Source of the DNA: Clonostachys chloroleuca
Taxonomy: Eukaryota > Ascomycota > Sordariomycetes > Hypocreales > Bionectriaceae
Length of the DNA: 64,000 nucleotides
Direction: 5' to 3'
Assembly: GCA_037952775.1 (NCBI GenBank)
Contig: JBANAY010000001.1
Coordinates: forward strand, 4,836,001-4,900,000
Each line of letters begins with the position of its first letter. The first letter of the stretch is position 1. Shown here piece after piece: positions 37,117-48,578 of this stretch. Both the position numbers and the translations under genes were made by a program. Under the pieces are notes generated by a model. That model was not told the DNA's origin. It saw only the letters and a program-made list of their open reading frames with translations, and did not search any database.

Positions 37117-38202
37117 TCACGACGCTTCGTCCCGGGGCGGCGATCGTTGGCATGGGCGCCATCCCTTCTCTGCCTTCTGCTCCGACTCAGCGTCCTTTCT
37201 CTGCCTCTCCATGGCTGCTCGAGCAAGAATCTCTCTTCGACTCAGTCCCGCCGATGCGCCGCCACTCTGCACCCCACCGAGAACAAATTCTCCTCCCTGC
37301 CAACCCCCGTCATCCTCGTGGTCCTCCACTTCTTCATTCCCGTTGACGTCCGCCCGACCTGAGATGTGATACCGGGAAGTCTCCGCAATAGTGTGGCCGC
37401 CGGACTTCCAATCCGCCGCGTCAACCTCGCGCTCGATCTGATGACACAGATCCCAGAACTGACGGTCGTGGTCGCCGTGCACGTTGTGCGCGAGCTCGTG
37501 GCACAGCGTCTTCCTGATCGTCTTGTAGTCGCGATAACCATCGTGGGCATCCGTACGCAGGCGCAGCTCAATGACCTCGCCATGGTTACGGTTCAGGCCC
37601 AGAATTCTCGAAGTTCCCTCGTGCGTCTCCTGCGTATACGAAAGGGGCTCCATCTCTGTGAGCAGCGACACGGTGAACTTATGCTTCTTCATCGTTGCGA
37701 CGATGCCCGGGTCGGCCTTGAGACGCATGAGAAGTGCCTGACTACGTCCCGGGTTGGGGAGGCCGTCGAGGGGGCGGACTTGGAGGAACGTGTACGGGGA
37801 GGAGGAGTCTGCGCGCTTAGTCTTTGACCGTGATGCCTTGAGCTTCCGGCCCTGGGCCTGGCGAGCGGCGTTTCGTCTGGATACGCGGTCCGCCATGTCC
37901 TGCATGGCCTGGACGGTGGACGCCCCCGAACCCATGAGCATCAGAGACTTGCCCTGGAGCGTCTGCACCAGCTGGGTGGGGTCCTTTGCTGGGGATGTGA
38001 GGAGCGGCGCCTTGGGGATGATGATCTTTTGGTTGGCGACAGGGATGTCGAGGGTGGCCTCGATCTCCTCGAAGAGGTCTGTGACGGTGGCATCCTCGTG
38101 GAAATGGAAGTCGTATTTGTTCTTGCGAAAACTGAGAGTTACTGTGACCATGGGTGAGTTTGATCCAGCGCTGGATATGTCGTCTGCATATTCGTCTGCC
38201 AT
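37117..38202 (-). CDS. Ubiquitin-like domain / WLM (Wss1-like) metalloprotease
   Basis: A single-exon protein of 361 residues. The N-terminal part (about residues 18-90, VTVTLSFRKNKYDFHFHEDATV) is a ubiquitin-like domain. The centre holds the WLM domain with the zinc-protease motif HELAHNVHGDHD (HExxH...H), preceded by LGLNRNHGEVIELRLRT. Fungal proteins of this architecture are related to Wss1/SPRTN proteases linked to SUMO or ubiquitin and repair of DNA-protein crosslinks; the exact role here is inferred. The C-terminus is rich in charged residues with an ARAAMERQRKD helix. It is divergent from ERD2. Confidence 0.88.
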   Translation of the reverse strand: MADEYADDISSAGSNSPMVTVTLSFRKNKYDFHFHEDATVTDLFEEIEATLDIPVANQKIIIPKAPLLTSPAKDPTQLVQTLQGKSLMLMGSGASTVQAMQDMADRVSRRNAARQAQGRKLKASRSKTKRADSSSPYTFLQVRPLDGLPNPGRSQALLMRLKADPGIVATMKKHKFTVSLLTEMEPLSYTQETHEGTSRILGLNRNHGEVIELRLRTDAHDGYRDYKTIRKTLCHELAHNVHGDHDRQFWDLCHQIEREVDAADWKSGGHTIAETSRYHISGRADVNGNEEVEDHEDDGGWQGGEFVLGGVQSGGASAGLSRREILARAAMERQRKDAESEQKAEKGWRPCQRSPPRDEAS

Positions 38203-39067
38203 GGTGGGTAGTAGTCGCCGTCAATCTGGATGGATATCAATGCCTGAATGAATTAGGTGGATGGGGTGGTATGCTGCGTTGCGTTTGCTGGGTTGGAATA
38301 AGAATATTACAGGGTCCGCTTGCTGAAACTAAAGACTATATATAAAGACGAAAATTGGAGATCGATATCGAAGCTGTCTGGTGAGTGATGGTTACGAATG
38401 CTTAGATGGCCGATCGCTAAGGTAGCCTCGTGGCAGCGCCTTGGGCGGCATCACGGTATTAATAATGGCTCCTAGGCCCCTGGATCCATGACGACTGCTG
38501 GAGTTCGGAGAGCTTCGCTGTTTGCTTGGTAATCGAGCGCCAACAAAATACTGCCACGGGAACACCAGAGTGGCGTCCCTGCGCCACACTTCGCTGGTTT
38601 TCTCTGCGTTAAGTCCGTAAGGGTCGGCTTGGCTACCCTACATCCGCCCGACTGCTGACACATCGAGAGCAACGCGAAGAAGGCGACAGACGTCATGTCA
38701 CGTGCACGCCAAGGAGGCCGTGCTGCTCCCGCCCCCTGGTCTGTAATAATGGAATTGCGCGCCGGAAGCATCAGTGAAGCTACGTATCACTAGCGGCCGC
38801 CATCCAATGAGCTCCCTGCGTAGCGCGTCGTGTCCTCTTTGCATTGCCAGATCTTGAATTCTTCAATGCTCCCTTGTCCAATTTGTTGTACAGCGCCTAC
38901 AACATCCTGACGACCCTCAAGCACACCCGTCAAGCTCAGCGAAGCAGCTCGACCGTTCATTCATTTATTCCACCACTGCTCCGTCCGCGCCTTGCGCTGT
39001 CATCCCCTGGTACAGCAGATCGCCAAACTCGATTCCAAACTCCATCCAACAACTTCGAGTCGACATC
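38203..39067. promoter_or_regulatory. Divergent promoter region, WLM protease / ERD2
   Basis: This 865-bp region separates two housekeeping genes. A CCAAT box is visible near 38803 and a TCACGTGCAC segment (CACGTG core) near 38699. Transcription start sites cannot be placed. Confidence 0.4.
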
Positions 39068-39876
39068 ATGCCCAACGCATTCCGAATCGCAGGTACGCCC
39101 TGGGCACCCAATCGCCGATATGGAAAGCTGGCTCTAACCTCTAGGCAGCGGATTTCTCCCATCTGGGGAGTATCCTGATTCTGCTGCACAAGATGGTGCA
39201 GATGAACGTAAGCACCCTATGGATCGACAGGCGCCGCGAACATCGCTAATAGGAGAACAGAGCTGCTCAGGTATTTCGTTCAAGTCGCAGGCTCTTTACT
39301 TCTTCGTCTACATCACTAGATACTTGGGTATGTCCCAGAAAATCAAATCCCATCGCCCAAGCAATCGTTAATCCCCCGATAGACATTTTCTCCACCACCA
39401 GTATCTACAACCTCATCTTCAAGATCCTCTTCCTCGGCTCCCAAGGATACATCCTCTACCTGATGACGAACGCCTACAAGCCCACCAACGACCCCAACTC
39501 CGATACCTTCCGTGTCCAGTACCTCCTCGCCGGCGCCGCTGTTCTTGCCATCATCTTCCCCTACAAATACAGCTTCTCCGAGATCTCCTGGGCCTTCTCC
39601 ATCTGGCTCGAGTCTGTCGCCATTCTCCCCCAGCTGTTTATGCTCCAGCGTACCGGCGAGGCCGAGACAATCACCACACACTACTTATTCGCCTTGGGAA
39701 GCTACCGAGCTCTGTACATCCCCAACTGGATCTACCGCTACTTCACCGAGCCCGACCACACCCCCGACTACATCGCCATCATTGCCGGCATCGTCCAGAC
39801 CGTCCTCTACAGTGACTTCTTCTACATCTACTACACCAAGGTCATGAAGGGCAAGAAGTTCAAGCTGCCAGTCTGA
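39068..39876 (+). CDS. ERD2: ER lumen protein-retaining receptor (HDEL receptor)
   Basis: This seven-helix Golgi/ER receptor of 214 residues returns escaped HDEL-type ER proteins from the Golgi. Exons are 39068-39092, 39149-39207, 39261-39327 and 39383-39876. The first intron must use the second of two adjacent acceptors (TAGGCAG) to give MPNAFRIAADFSHLGS. Hallmarks are HLGSILILLHKM, SCSGISFKSQALYFFVYITRYLD, the central EISWAFSIWLESVAILPQLFMLQ, and LGSYRALYIPNWIYRYFTE. The C-terminus is KGKKFKLPV, with a lysine cluster for retrieval. The protein is complete and of normal family length. Confidence 0.95.
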
Positions 39877-40577
39877 GCGCGCGGGACCAGTTGGTTGGTT
39901 TCTAACCAAAAACACACGCTCGTTTTCTTGAGTCGCATAATTAGAGAGACTCGAAGACAGATGCGATGTATTCGTTGCCCCGGACTTGCCCGACACCAAT
40001 CATTTGGGACAGTTAGCAAGGACACGGCTGCGATTGTCAACCCAATATGGTCAGCCATTTGCGGGTTGTGTTGTGCATACTAAGGCGTTGGCGCAGGTTG
40101 AGGGTGTACATCGCAGCACAAACAAAGGATCATGCGATATTTTGTAACTTCTTATTGGGACTTCGGTTAATCAGATAGGGATTTTTGAGACGGATACTGT
40201 AGGAAAATAGACAAATTTGTCCACTCTTCTAGCTGGCGACGCTCCTGCGACCAGTGCTCATATCTTGTGCATGATCTTCCTACACCAGCAATGCTATTAG
40301 AACCATAGCGACTTTACAAATTGACAAAGTGCGCTCGCAACCGAAGAGCTCTGCATACAATTCCCATTAAAAGGAATTATAGGTGCAAACAATTTAACGA
40401 AAAGCCTTTTTAATTTTCCGCGATCAATATACAACCGTTGCTAGATCAGCGACGCTTGGGGAGGGAGTGGTTTGCTCACGTGACCTAGAGCGCGCTGCCA
40501 TGACGCATGCTCAAGCATTCTTCGTTAACCTCCCTTATCACACCTATCAAGAAAGCATCGGATTAGCCATCGCGAAA
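39877..40577. promoter_or_regulatory. Intergenic region upstream of TAF10, 0.7 kb
   Basis: A palindromic CACGTG (in TCACGTGAC) lies at 40477-40482, about 95 bp before the TAF10 start codon, a spacing typical for an E-box-type or Cbf1-like site. Nothing else was recognised. Confidence 0.45.
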
Positions 40578-41279
40578 ATGGCCAGCGAAGCACCCGACAT
40601 GACCGAGAAGACGGCGGAGCCTGTGTCCAGCGGCTCTGTGCCTCCAAACTCCCAGCCTGCGCCTGCCACAGAGGAAGTCGACCCCGTCGCCATCGCACCC
40701 GAACGGCTTCCAACACGCAAAGACGTCCCTCTACGCGAGCTTCTCAACAAGATTGACGACTATGCACCAATTGTGAGCACCAAACGCGTCTTTTAAAAAC
40801 AGCGCTTGCGGCATAACGTGATGCTAACCCTCTGCCAGATCCCCGACGCCGTCACCCACTACTACATGACAAAGGCCGGCCTCCCACCGCCGCCCCAGAC
40901 CGACCCTCGCCTCGCGCGCCTCCTCGCCCTCGCGACCCAGAAGTTCATCGCCGATGTCGCGGCGGACGCGTACCAGTACTCGCGGATCCGCGCGAGCAAT
41001 ACCAACGCCAACAACCCCATGGGCTCACTCGGCGCGGCCGCCGGCTTCCCCATCCCAGGACAGCAGGGAGGTGTTGGGCAGGTGGCGGCCGGCGGCGCCA
41101 AGGACCAAGGGAAAGGCGCGACAGGACCGGGCGGCGCGCCGCTGGGCATCCAGAGGCCTGGATATGGTGGCGGTGGTCAGGGCGGGAGCCAGAACCGCAC
41201 GGTTCTGACCATGGAGGATTTGGGCATGGCGGTTGGGGAGTATGGTGTCAATGTCAAGCGAAGCGAGTTCTACCGCTAG
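40578..41279 (+). CDS. TAF10: Transcription initiation factor TFIID/SAGA subunit 10
   Basis: A histone-fold subunit of TFIID and SAGA, 211 residues. Exons are 40578-40772 and 40839-41279; the intron (GTGAGC...CTAACCCTCTGCCAG) joins DDYAPI to [10 protein letters not shown]. The conserved core runs [33 protein letters not shown], then [27 protein letters not shown], and finally [27 protein letters not shown] Gly/Ala/Gln-rich linker interrupts the fold, as in other fungal TAF10 proteins. The upstream frame stays open, but MASEAPDM is the most plausible start. Confidence 0.93.
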
Positions 41280-41588
41280 GGTTTGGGGAAGTGGGGGGGG
41301 GCGGAAGTACTTGGGTCATATTTTCGAGGCGTTCTTTGTTCAGCATACATCAATCTGGAGTTGGGGATTGGATCACGCTTTGGAGTGGAATTGTTCACTT
41401 TTTAGAAATCATATGATATGGTATCACTCTGGCATTAGAGAGCTCAGACCTGGGATGAGAGAAACGACGAAAAATCAATTTTTGTGCCAATGTCTCAAGA
41501 CTATTCTATCTGCCAGGCAATCGTGGTCCCTTATTGATACATGTGTATTCGTACAATGCTTCCAGCGTGATGTCGGGCCTCTCTCGAC
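41280..41588. other. Convergent intergenic region, 309 bp
   Basis: This is the shared 3' region of TAF10 and mitochondrial uS19. It starts with a G9 run at about 41293-41301. No gene was seen. Confidence 0.4.
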
Positions 41589-42070
41589 TTAGCCTCTCTT
41601 TCGCTTATCCCAAACGATACCTCTCCGGGTCCTAACGAGCAATCTTGTCAGCAAAGGATTCCGCTCCAAGCCTCGCGCGGGTAAAGCGGCGGTTGCAGAA
41701 CGTACGGTGCGAATTCTCCTAGCTTGTGTCCGACCATGTCCTCGGTGATGAGCACGCGGTTATATTCCTTGCCATTGTGCACCTCGAATCGGAGACCGAC
41801 GAAATTGGGTAGAATCGTTGCGGAGCGAGCCTGGGTGCGCACTGGGGGCACTTTATCGTCTGCGGATTTCGGCCATACGATTGGGAGGCTGTTGCTGGGG
41901 GTCAGGAACCGGTTCTTAGAGGTAAAACTTGGATAGAAATCTTCGCTTACGGCACGAGATGAGGCCCTAGAGGTTCAGAGTCAGCATTGCTGTCTTGGGA
42001 AAGACGTAGAGGTGAATTGGAGCATACCCTTCCATACGGAGCGCTTTAATAATGCCCGTGTTGCCTGCAT
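41589..42070 (-). CDS. RSM19: Mitochondrial small-subunit ribosomal protein uS19 (37S S19)
   Basis: A 96-residue protein of the mitochondrial ribosome. Four exons are needed: 42028-42070, 41951-41966, 41706-41894 and 41589-41631. Together they give [20 protein letters not shown], then [51 protein letters not shown] and the basic end WDKRKRG. The second exon is only 16 nt. All donors are GTATGC, GTAAGC or GTACGT, and every joint falls inside family-conserved sequence, so the model is firm although no single open frame shows it. It is convergent with TAF10. Confidence 0.9.
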
Positions 42071-44973
42071 TTTTGTTGGGGCAGACCGCTTATGGATTTC
42101 GTCGTGGACTGGAGTTGGCAGTTCGTGATGCTCAAATGCTGCTTGGCTCCGGATAATCTATTTGTCCGCCCCGATCTCACAGTGGGCAACGTTGAAGTGA
42201 CATTGACACCAAGTTCCGTATGAATCCCAGCACGATCTCAGAAAAAACAAATTCATAAATAAATACACATCGAATATAGAAGTATGGAAAATGTTCTATC
42301 TGAGTAGAATTTCGGTTTCTCTGTGATATTTACATGTTACCGCGACGATAGAAGTAGCTACTCGAAGTGTTCTGCGCCCTCGCTGCCACACTACCCTATA
42401 TCGAATCTCCAGCACATTTCTTGTCCTTGACCTTTGTAGCTTGGTAAGCTGTAAATGTACGCTAGATTATTCATCTAGTGCGTTATTGTCGTGTAAATTA
42501 TTTCAGATCTAGTAGTTACAAGATAAAGCTTTAATTAGAATCTATGTGTCCCTTATAGCTGACTTACTTCGTAAAATGGCGAACTACCAAAGTTATCATG
42601 CAGCAGACTATGCAGAACTACCATAAGAAAAATCAGGCAGCAATTCAATTAGTTCTAAGTTATGCTTCTTTTAACCCTCCCTTTCTTTTGAATATATTAG
42701 TTCTCTTTTTAGATAAAACCATGTTAGATTTGGTAACCAATTTTGGATCAATTTTGGGTCTCCAAGGTTAGACTAGGGTTTGGGTTGGTGTGATTTTGGC
42801 AAGGCTTTGGACATCGTCATTGTGTTGAAGGAATCGTATGCAAGTAGCTAGGTATTTATAGTCAACAATCTGATGGGTTAATAATTACTTAAATCTGAAT
42901 GTTCACCTTGCTGTTGTCTTCTAAGAGGGGGGACTTGCATCGCTATAACGCAACACCAGGACAAAGAGCTGAAGGGGGAGGGGTGTTCAGATAAAATACA
43001 CATAGTGTTCTCCTATTACCGTTTTCCGTATCTTCCCTGGTGTAAATATGTACGTTTTCTGGAGGCATTCAAAAAATGCCTTTCCATCCCTAGAATTAGA
43101 AAACATACATCGCTTTTATCCCATTGACCGACGGATGTATATCACACTGGAACATGATTTAACTACAATGCTAAAACCAACACTCGGCGAAGGCCGTGGG
43201 AGCTTTTGCAATCCCAAAGCTCCCTGGACCTGGGTGTGCGCATTTTGATGACTGGGCTGTGCTGGCAAAGACCGGGCTGAGCCAAGAACCAAGGATTTGT
43301 TTCATTAGGTAGTTCATGAATGGCAATTCACAGAGACATTTGGAGAACGAGCCGGGGAGCGTTCATGTAGAAATGTGGTTGAAGAACGAAAGAGTTGAGT
43401 GGGCTTTTCGTCGGCGCATATGGCCAAAACATGCCATGAGAACATGAATCGTAGTTTTCAATGAGTCCAGCTAGGTTAGCAATAAGTCTGTTCCGTGAGA
43501 GTGGAGATGGCTGGAGGCTGGCTGCATTTACTTGCCATCACGGGAAGGACATAGCACGAAGGAGTTGTGTTGGTTCCAGCAGATAGCTAGTCAGGCCTCC
43601 CCCGTAATTGTGTGGCACGAGGCTTTGGAGTCAGCCTGATTTTGGATCCGTCAATAAGCAAGATAACACGAGTTTCAATCCTCATTTCTGGGGGCTGAAC
43701 GAATTACTGAATAGAATAGACCAGCCCTGTTGGTGGCGTCTGAAACCGGCCAAACTCCAGTACATCCGACGTCAAGACGCATCACGAGCGTCATGTACGA
43801 GAAAACTAGTGAGTGAGTCGCCCCGAAGAATGTGGCGGGTGTTGGGATTGGTAGATTACAAGGGGAGCACAGAGCCACAAGATCATATTCCTCCCAGCTC
43901 GCCATGTAACTGGAATAGGCAATGAGGCAGCCCCATCACGCATCCGCCTTTTGGTCCAAAGTACATGTACAGTTCCTGCTGGATCTTGTCATTGCGGGTC
44001 GAGGCCACAGCAAAGACCCTGGTCTTGACAAGCCACACGGACGGATTGTGGGAGACCAAGTGCCGGCCAGGTTTTCATCCAATTGTCTAATGGGCGGACC
44101 AACAGGTTACAGCGCCACCCGGCACAGCCTTCTGGTCCTAGTTAATTTACTGGGCTTGCAAGATTTGTGTATCTTCGCCCAGCGCGCTTGGTAGGTTTAT
44201 CATAATTACATTGAAGGAAAATATCTGCTCTACAATTCTCGGAAAACCCTGCTTAGGTCTTCTGTGATGATTGCTCCGACTTCCCAGTTGAAGAAACCTT
44301 TTTCCTTTTGGTGAATAATGTAATTAGCGAGTTCCCTGCATTTCTAAAATCCCCGATCGGCATGTATATATATTTAGATGCGAGCAAAAGGTCCACGAGG
44401 CCCCCACATCCCATCATGTTCCCACCTCTGGACCAACAGTGGCTGAACTGAACCAGCCTGCGAGAGGCGGCGCTTGTGGCCGGCCTTGACTATTTTTGAC
44501 CACAGTCTCTAGATTGGCGATGAGATCTAACCAGTGTCAACTAAGATGTTCTACTTTGGGTAGAAACATGTTAGTGTTGGAGATTGCCATGCAACCAACG
44601 TGGGATCTGCGAGGCTGATTGTTTGCAATCGTGTATCCCAACACGTCGTCTGGCCTCCGATTTGCCTTGTCAATCTCCTTCCAGAGATTCAAGAATAGCA
44701 TCAGAATCAGGGAAGTCCAAAATTCATAATGATTGAGTTGGGAAAATGGGTATAAAGAGACCGTCTTCCTGCCCCAGATCGAGAGTTTTCTTTTCATCAA
44801 CCATCTAACAAACATCAAAAACAATTCACACCTAGAGCTGGCCTCTATTCACTTCTCTCTCAAATATTTCCAACAATTTGCTTTTGCTGGACATCAAAGC
44901 TATTCTTTCATTATCGTCTCTCTTATAGATTTCCTTTTTACTTTTCATTTTTTACCCACTCTACATCCTCAAA
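42071..44973. other. Intergenic, about 2.9 kb
   Basis: This is the longest gene-free stretch outside the AT-rich island. The part 42240-43060 is moderately AT-rich and has no coding signal. A TATAAAG box at 44751-44757 and a long pyrimidine-rich leader precede the repeat-protein gene at 44974. A probable small hidden gene was searched for but not found. Confidence 0.45.
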
Positions 44974-45636
44974 ATGGTCTGCCTTAAGCAACTTTCTCTT
45001 ACCGCCGTCGTAGCCCTCAGCCTCTCTGAGACAGGGCTTGCAGCGCCTGTTTATGCGCCAATCAACGAGCGCGCTCTTGAGGATCGAGCGATCAAGAACC
45101 TCATGGCTGGCATCCGCAAGCATGGCAGCGAGACTATAGGCAACACAATCAATGCACTGAAGGTGGCCGCGGAACTCAAGAGTGCCCTCACACCCCAGCC
45201 TCAACAGCGTGGTCTCGATGATCTTGACGAGCGTAGCCTCAGTTACCTTGAAGACCGCGGCGTTAAGACCCAGAGGCTCAAGAAAGCTGCATCTTCCTTC
45301 GGCAGGCATGGCCCGACCGCTCTGGGTCACCTCTTTGCGGGCGCGACTGCGGTCGCAGAAGCCAAGAATGCCTTTTTCCCTCAGCCACAACAGCCGCAGC
45401 GAAGAGGCCTTGAGCAGCTTGAAGGCCGCGGTGTTAAGACCCAGAGGTTTAAGAAAACTGCATCTTCCGTCGGCAGGCATGGGCTGACCGTTCTTGAGCT
45501 CGGTGTTGATGGATTGACTGCGGCCGCAGAAGTCAAGAAAGCTTTTTTCTCCCAGCCACAACAGCCGAAGCGAAGAAGCCTTGAAGAGCTTGAACAGCGC
45601 GCTTTTGAGGATTACATCAGAGAACTTTACTTTTAG
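44974..45636 (+). CDS. Secreted repeat protein with dibasic sites (KEP-like), unknown function
   Basis: A single-exon protein of 220 residues that I do not recognise as a named family. The N-terminus MVCLKQLSLTAVVALSLSETGLAAP is a signal peptide. Three related units follow; the last two are 57 residues apart and share GVKTQR, KK(A/T)ASS, GRHG, and a hydrophobic Ala-rich helix ending AEAKNAFFPQPQQ or AEVKKAFFSQPQQ. Each of these ends in a basic pair (QRRGLEQLE and KRRSLEELE) suited to Kex2-type cleavage. The first unit is more diverged (KHGSETIGN...LTPQPQQRGLDDL). The architecture of signal peptide plus repeats with dibasic sites is that of Kex2-processed repeat proteins. No UstYa-type oxidase gene is in the window, so a cyclic-peptide precursor role is unsupported. 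Confidence 0.75.
   Translation: MVCLKQLSLTAVVALSLSETGLAAPVYAPINERALEDRAIKNLMAGIRKHGSETIGNTINALKVAAELKSALTPQPQQRGLDDLDERSLSYLEDRGVKTQRLKKAASSFGRHGPTALGHLFAGATAVAEAKNAFFPQPQQPQRRGLEQLEGRGVKTQRFKKTASSVGRHGLTVLELGVDGLTAAAEVKKAFFSQPQQPKRRSLEELEQRAFEDYIRELYF
45262..45590 (+). repeat. 171-bp tandem repeat inside the secreted repeat protein
   Basis: The same segment (GTTAAGACCCAGAGG and following bases) starts at 45262 and again at 45433, exactly 171 bp or 57 codons apart. The nucleotide similarity is high, including silent sites, so the duplication is recent or homogenised. An older, more diverged unit lies at about 45085-45240. Confidence 0.8.
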
Positions 45637-46661
45637 ACTTACTTTTGATTAGCATTGTGTTGATTGAAGGTTGGGTAGCCCTGTATAGATAGGAGAGTTA
45701 GTTGAATGGAAATGATTGCTACTTTAATTCTTGATTTTCTCAATGTGCCGATCGCTGTGCAAAAAGAGATGCTTCAAGGAGCGCCTCAGTGTTCGAGGAA
45801 AGATGATGCTAAAATGGCTTTGTTCAGCCCTGGAACAGTCTCAATTTACTCTGTGCGCCAGGTTAGCCGTCGCTGCGTTGCATTTTACCGATTCGTAGAT
45901 AACACTGACACTCAAGTCGGTAAGAGCAGCGTGAGAGAAAGTGATACATGAATTGAGAAACAGAAAAGCCTACACAATAACCCTGAGATTGCGACTGCAT
46001 CTCAAAGATAATAGTAGATAGAGCACCTGGGTTGGGGCGAAGGCAACTAGAGCGACAACAGAATTCCGTGATACCATTCTTCTTGTTGAATAGTCCTTCA
46101 AGAATATGACGAGGGGCTCAGCTTGAGAACGAGGGAGCCTAATGGAGACACGGCACGCCTGAGTTGCAGGCAATTGATGCGTTACGCGCCAAGTTATTTT
46201 AACGCTGTTGCGCACACAAGGAAATATCGTGGCATGAAGCAGCCGGCCTCTTAGATGAGAAAAAATATCCTGCGATAGTGTAGCCCCTCTACAGCTCCAG
46301 GGATATTCAGAAACTCGGCGAGTGGCCACTGGTTGCTCTCCTTTTCTCGACTGTTGGTAACGTCTGTCGTCTCAACCTCGTCAACTTCCAGCCAACACAC
46401 GGATATGCTCGCTCAGTGTTCCTGACCCATCAGGGTCCGTTTATGGGGGTCTACTTTGGTTTGGGCTGCTCATAAGCCAATGAGAGCGGACTGGGAAGCA
46501 ATGCGACCCCTTGACCGTCGCTTGGCATAGTTTATGCAACTCGTTCTACCGCCCAAGCGCCAGGGGTGTTTCAACACACATCAGGCTTCTCCACTTTGAC
46601 CGGTTTGCTGGCAGACCGAAGCGTCTAGATGCAAAAGACCCCTTGTTTTTTCTCGCATTCG
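45637..46661. other. Intergenic, about 1.0 kb
   Basis: This is the 3' region of the repeat-protein gene and the promoter of the next gene. One open frame at 45706-45951 has no domain or signal peptide and is not called. Confidence 0.4.
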
Positions 46662-48201
46662 ATGGTGGCTTTGTCTCTGCTCAAGTTTGTCCTCTATGTT
46701 GCCCATACGGACGTACAGCCCAAAGAAGCCGGAATGGATGGGCTTATTGAGGCTAGCAAATGCCGCGGCTCTACCTACAACGCCTTCGTATGCTATGGTG
46801 AAGAAGGCAAGCAGTGCTACTCACAAGACACGGCCACTGTACGCTACAGTTGCGGGAAGGGAAGTTCTAGATCACACTGCCCCGCGGCGCAGCCAAAAGG
46901 GGCGAAGGCGTAGGAGTCCCCTCTTTCCTATGTCAACTGGTAGATCTTATTGCTAAAACATTTGAGCATGCAGTTGTTGCGCAAACGAGGGACAGATTGC
47001 CTGCCGTATTGGTTCAGGTTCACTTTCAGAGGCATCATCATTTAACTGCATTTCGAAAGATCGAATATGCTGCGGCTCAGGCGACTGTTCGAACGATGAA
47101 TCTTGCTTGGAGGAGTGAGTCACCCCTGCCTCAGATACGGGAAACCGAACTCACAATATATGAAATATTAGGAGCATTTGTTGCCGCAAAGAGAATGTAT
47201 GTGGTGATAAATGCATGTCAAGCGGGCAGCAGTGCTGCGATGGGAACATTTGTGAAACGACGACGGCGACGACAGCAATAACATCAACAAAGACATCGGG
47301 GACGACGTCGGGGACGACTTCTGCTCCCTCATCTGCCATAAACACCTCGGAATCGGCCACAAGTACCAGGTCATCATCAGGCTCTACATCACACAGCACA
47401 TCTGGACGACCAACTACGACTGGACAAATTGCACCCACCTCTCTTCCCACAGACAGCACCTCGGATAGCATCTCAGACATCATCCGGACCGCCATCCCTA
47501 CCTCGGCGCAGACCGAGCCCACCGCGCCCTGCTTTCTAACTGTTACCGGAGATTCGGTGTACACCACACCTGATTGGTATACGGCATTGCCTAGCGAGCT
47601 CCAGAACTATTACTCTTCAGTCAATGCCGGCGCATCCCTTTCCAGCTACTGTACCGAGGCGCCTACTTCCCCAGGTGGTTCCCACGGGACGCCAGGCTCC
47701 TCTCTTTCCAAAGGTGGGAAAGTAGGCGTGGCTGTCGGTGCGGTCGCCATCGCCGTCGCTCTGGGCGTTCTCATATTCCTCGCAGCGAAGACGGGCCTGG
47801 TGGCTAGATGGTGTGCCTTGTGTGGCGTAGGCGCGGCCGCGGTTGAGGAGCGAAGCACGCCTGTGATCCCTACCACGAGCAGGCTGGGCTCAGGGATGCT
47901 CCGTCTGGGCGGTTCTGACCGCTACCGGACGGGAGTGTCTGGAATAATATCTGGGGACGGCCGCAATTTGATGAGGGGCGGCGCAGGAGGAAGCGTGCCG
48001 CCCTCGCCGCCAGTGCGCGATCCCCCGGCCGTGCCTACCGCCGTGACATATGTATCAAAAAGCGATGAGGAGGTGAAAGGTGTAGAATCGCATCATGCCA
48101 GTATCATGACGGTGTCGTCGTTAGAAAGCGACTCAGGCACTGAGCTTGCCGTCATGCCGTCGCCTCCATCAGATACGAGGTCCGGTAAAGAAAAGGCGTA
48201 A
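46662..48201 (+). CDS. Cysteine-rich, Ser/Thr-rich single-pass membrane protein (wall-sensor-like)
   Basis: This is a 472-residue surface protein of no named family, built from exons 46662-46909, 46974-47114 and 47172-48201, whose phases agree. A signal-like N-terminus (MVALSLLKFVLYVA) starts at 46662; an in-frame ATG at 46629 is the alternative. Next comes a Cys-rich region with repeated CC units, for example RICCGSGDCSNDESC, ESICCRKENVCGDKC and GQQCCDGNIC. A Ser/Thr-rich, probably O-mannosylated stretch follows (about residues 145-235), then a small conserved-looking module around FLTVTGDSVYTTPDWYTALP. The span GVAVGAVAIAVALGVLIFLAA and a 120-residue cytosolic tail complete it. The layout resembles wall-stress sensors, but the Cys module is not WSC. 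Confidence 0.75.
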
Positions 48202-48578
48202 CAAATACCCAAGAAAACAATACCACTGTAATGATATTTGGATAAGTGGTTCATTTGGTGATCTAAAGAGGATTAATTCGTAATGACGAAATTATGGGAA
48301 TGAGGATTCGGATGAGAAGAGTTATCCATCTTGTATGATGTTCTCGTCTAGTCACATCCGATTCTTAATGTACGAAACGGTAGGCGAGGAGGCATCTTGA
48401 ATTTAGAATAGATAATGCTTAGGGTTGAGATTTCTGGAATAGGACTAGATATTGCTGGCCAGTTCTGGTACCTGGAAGTCCTAAAACTCATAAGGAATGC
48501 TTTGCAAAGTAATAGAAAGCATGGCTCAATATTGGTGAACTAGCAGTCTGGGGCCATTGATTGAGTAGTTGCCTGATG
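48202..48578. other. Convergent intergenic region, 377 bp
   Basis: This AT-leaning 3' region lies between the membrane protein and the pectate lyase. No gene was seen. Confidence 0.4.

Noticed and set aside
44974..45636. Cyclic-peptide (dikaritin-type RiPP) precursor for the repeat protein
   Set aside because: The cores between basic sites are long and lack the usual short Tyr-containing core, and no UstYa-type oxidase gene is in the window.
45706..45951. 81-codon frame after the secreted repeat protein
   Set aside because: It lies in the likely 3' region, has no signal peptide or domain and shows no repeat relationship.
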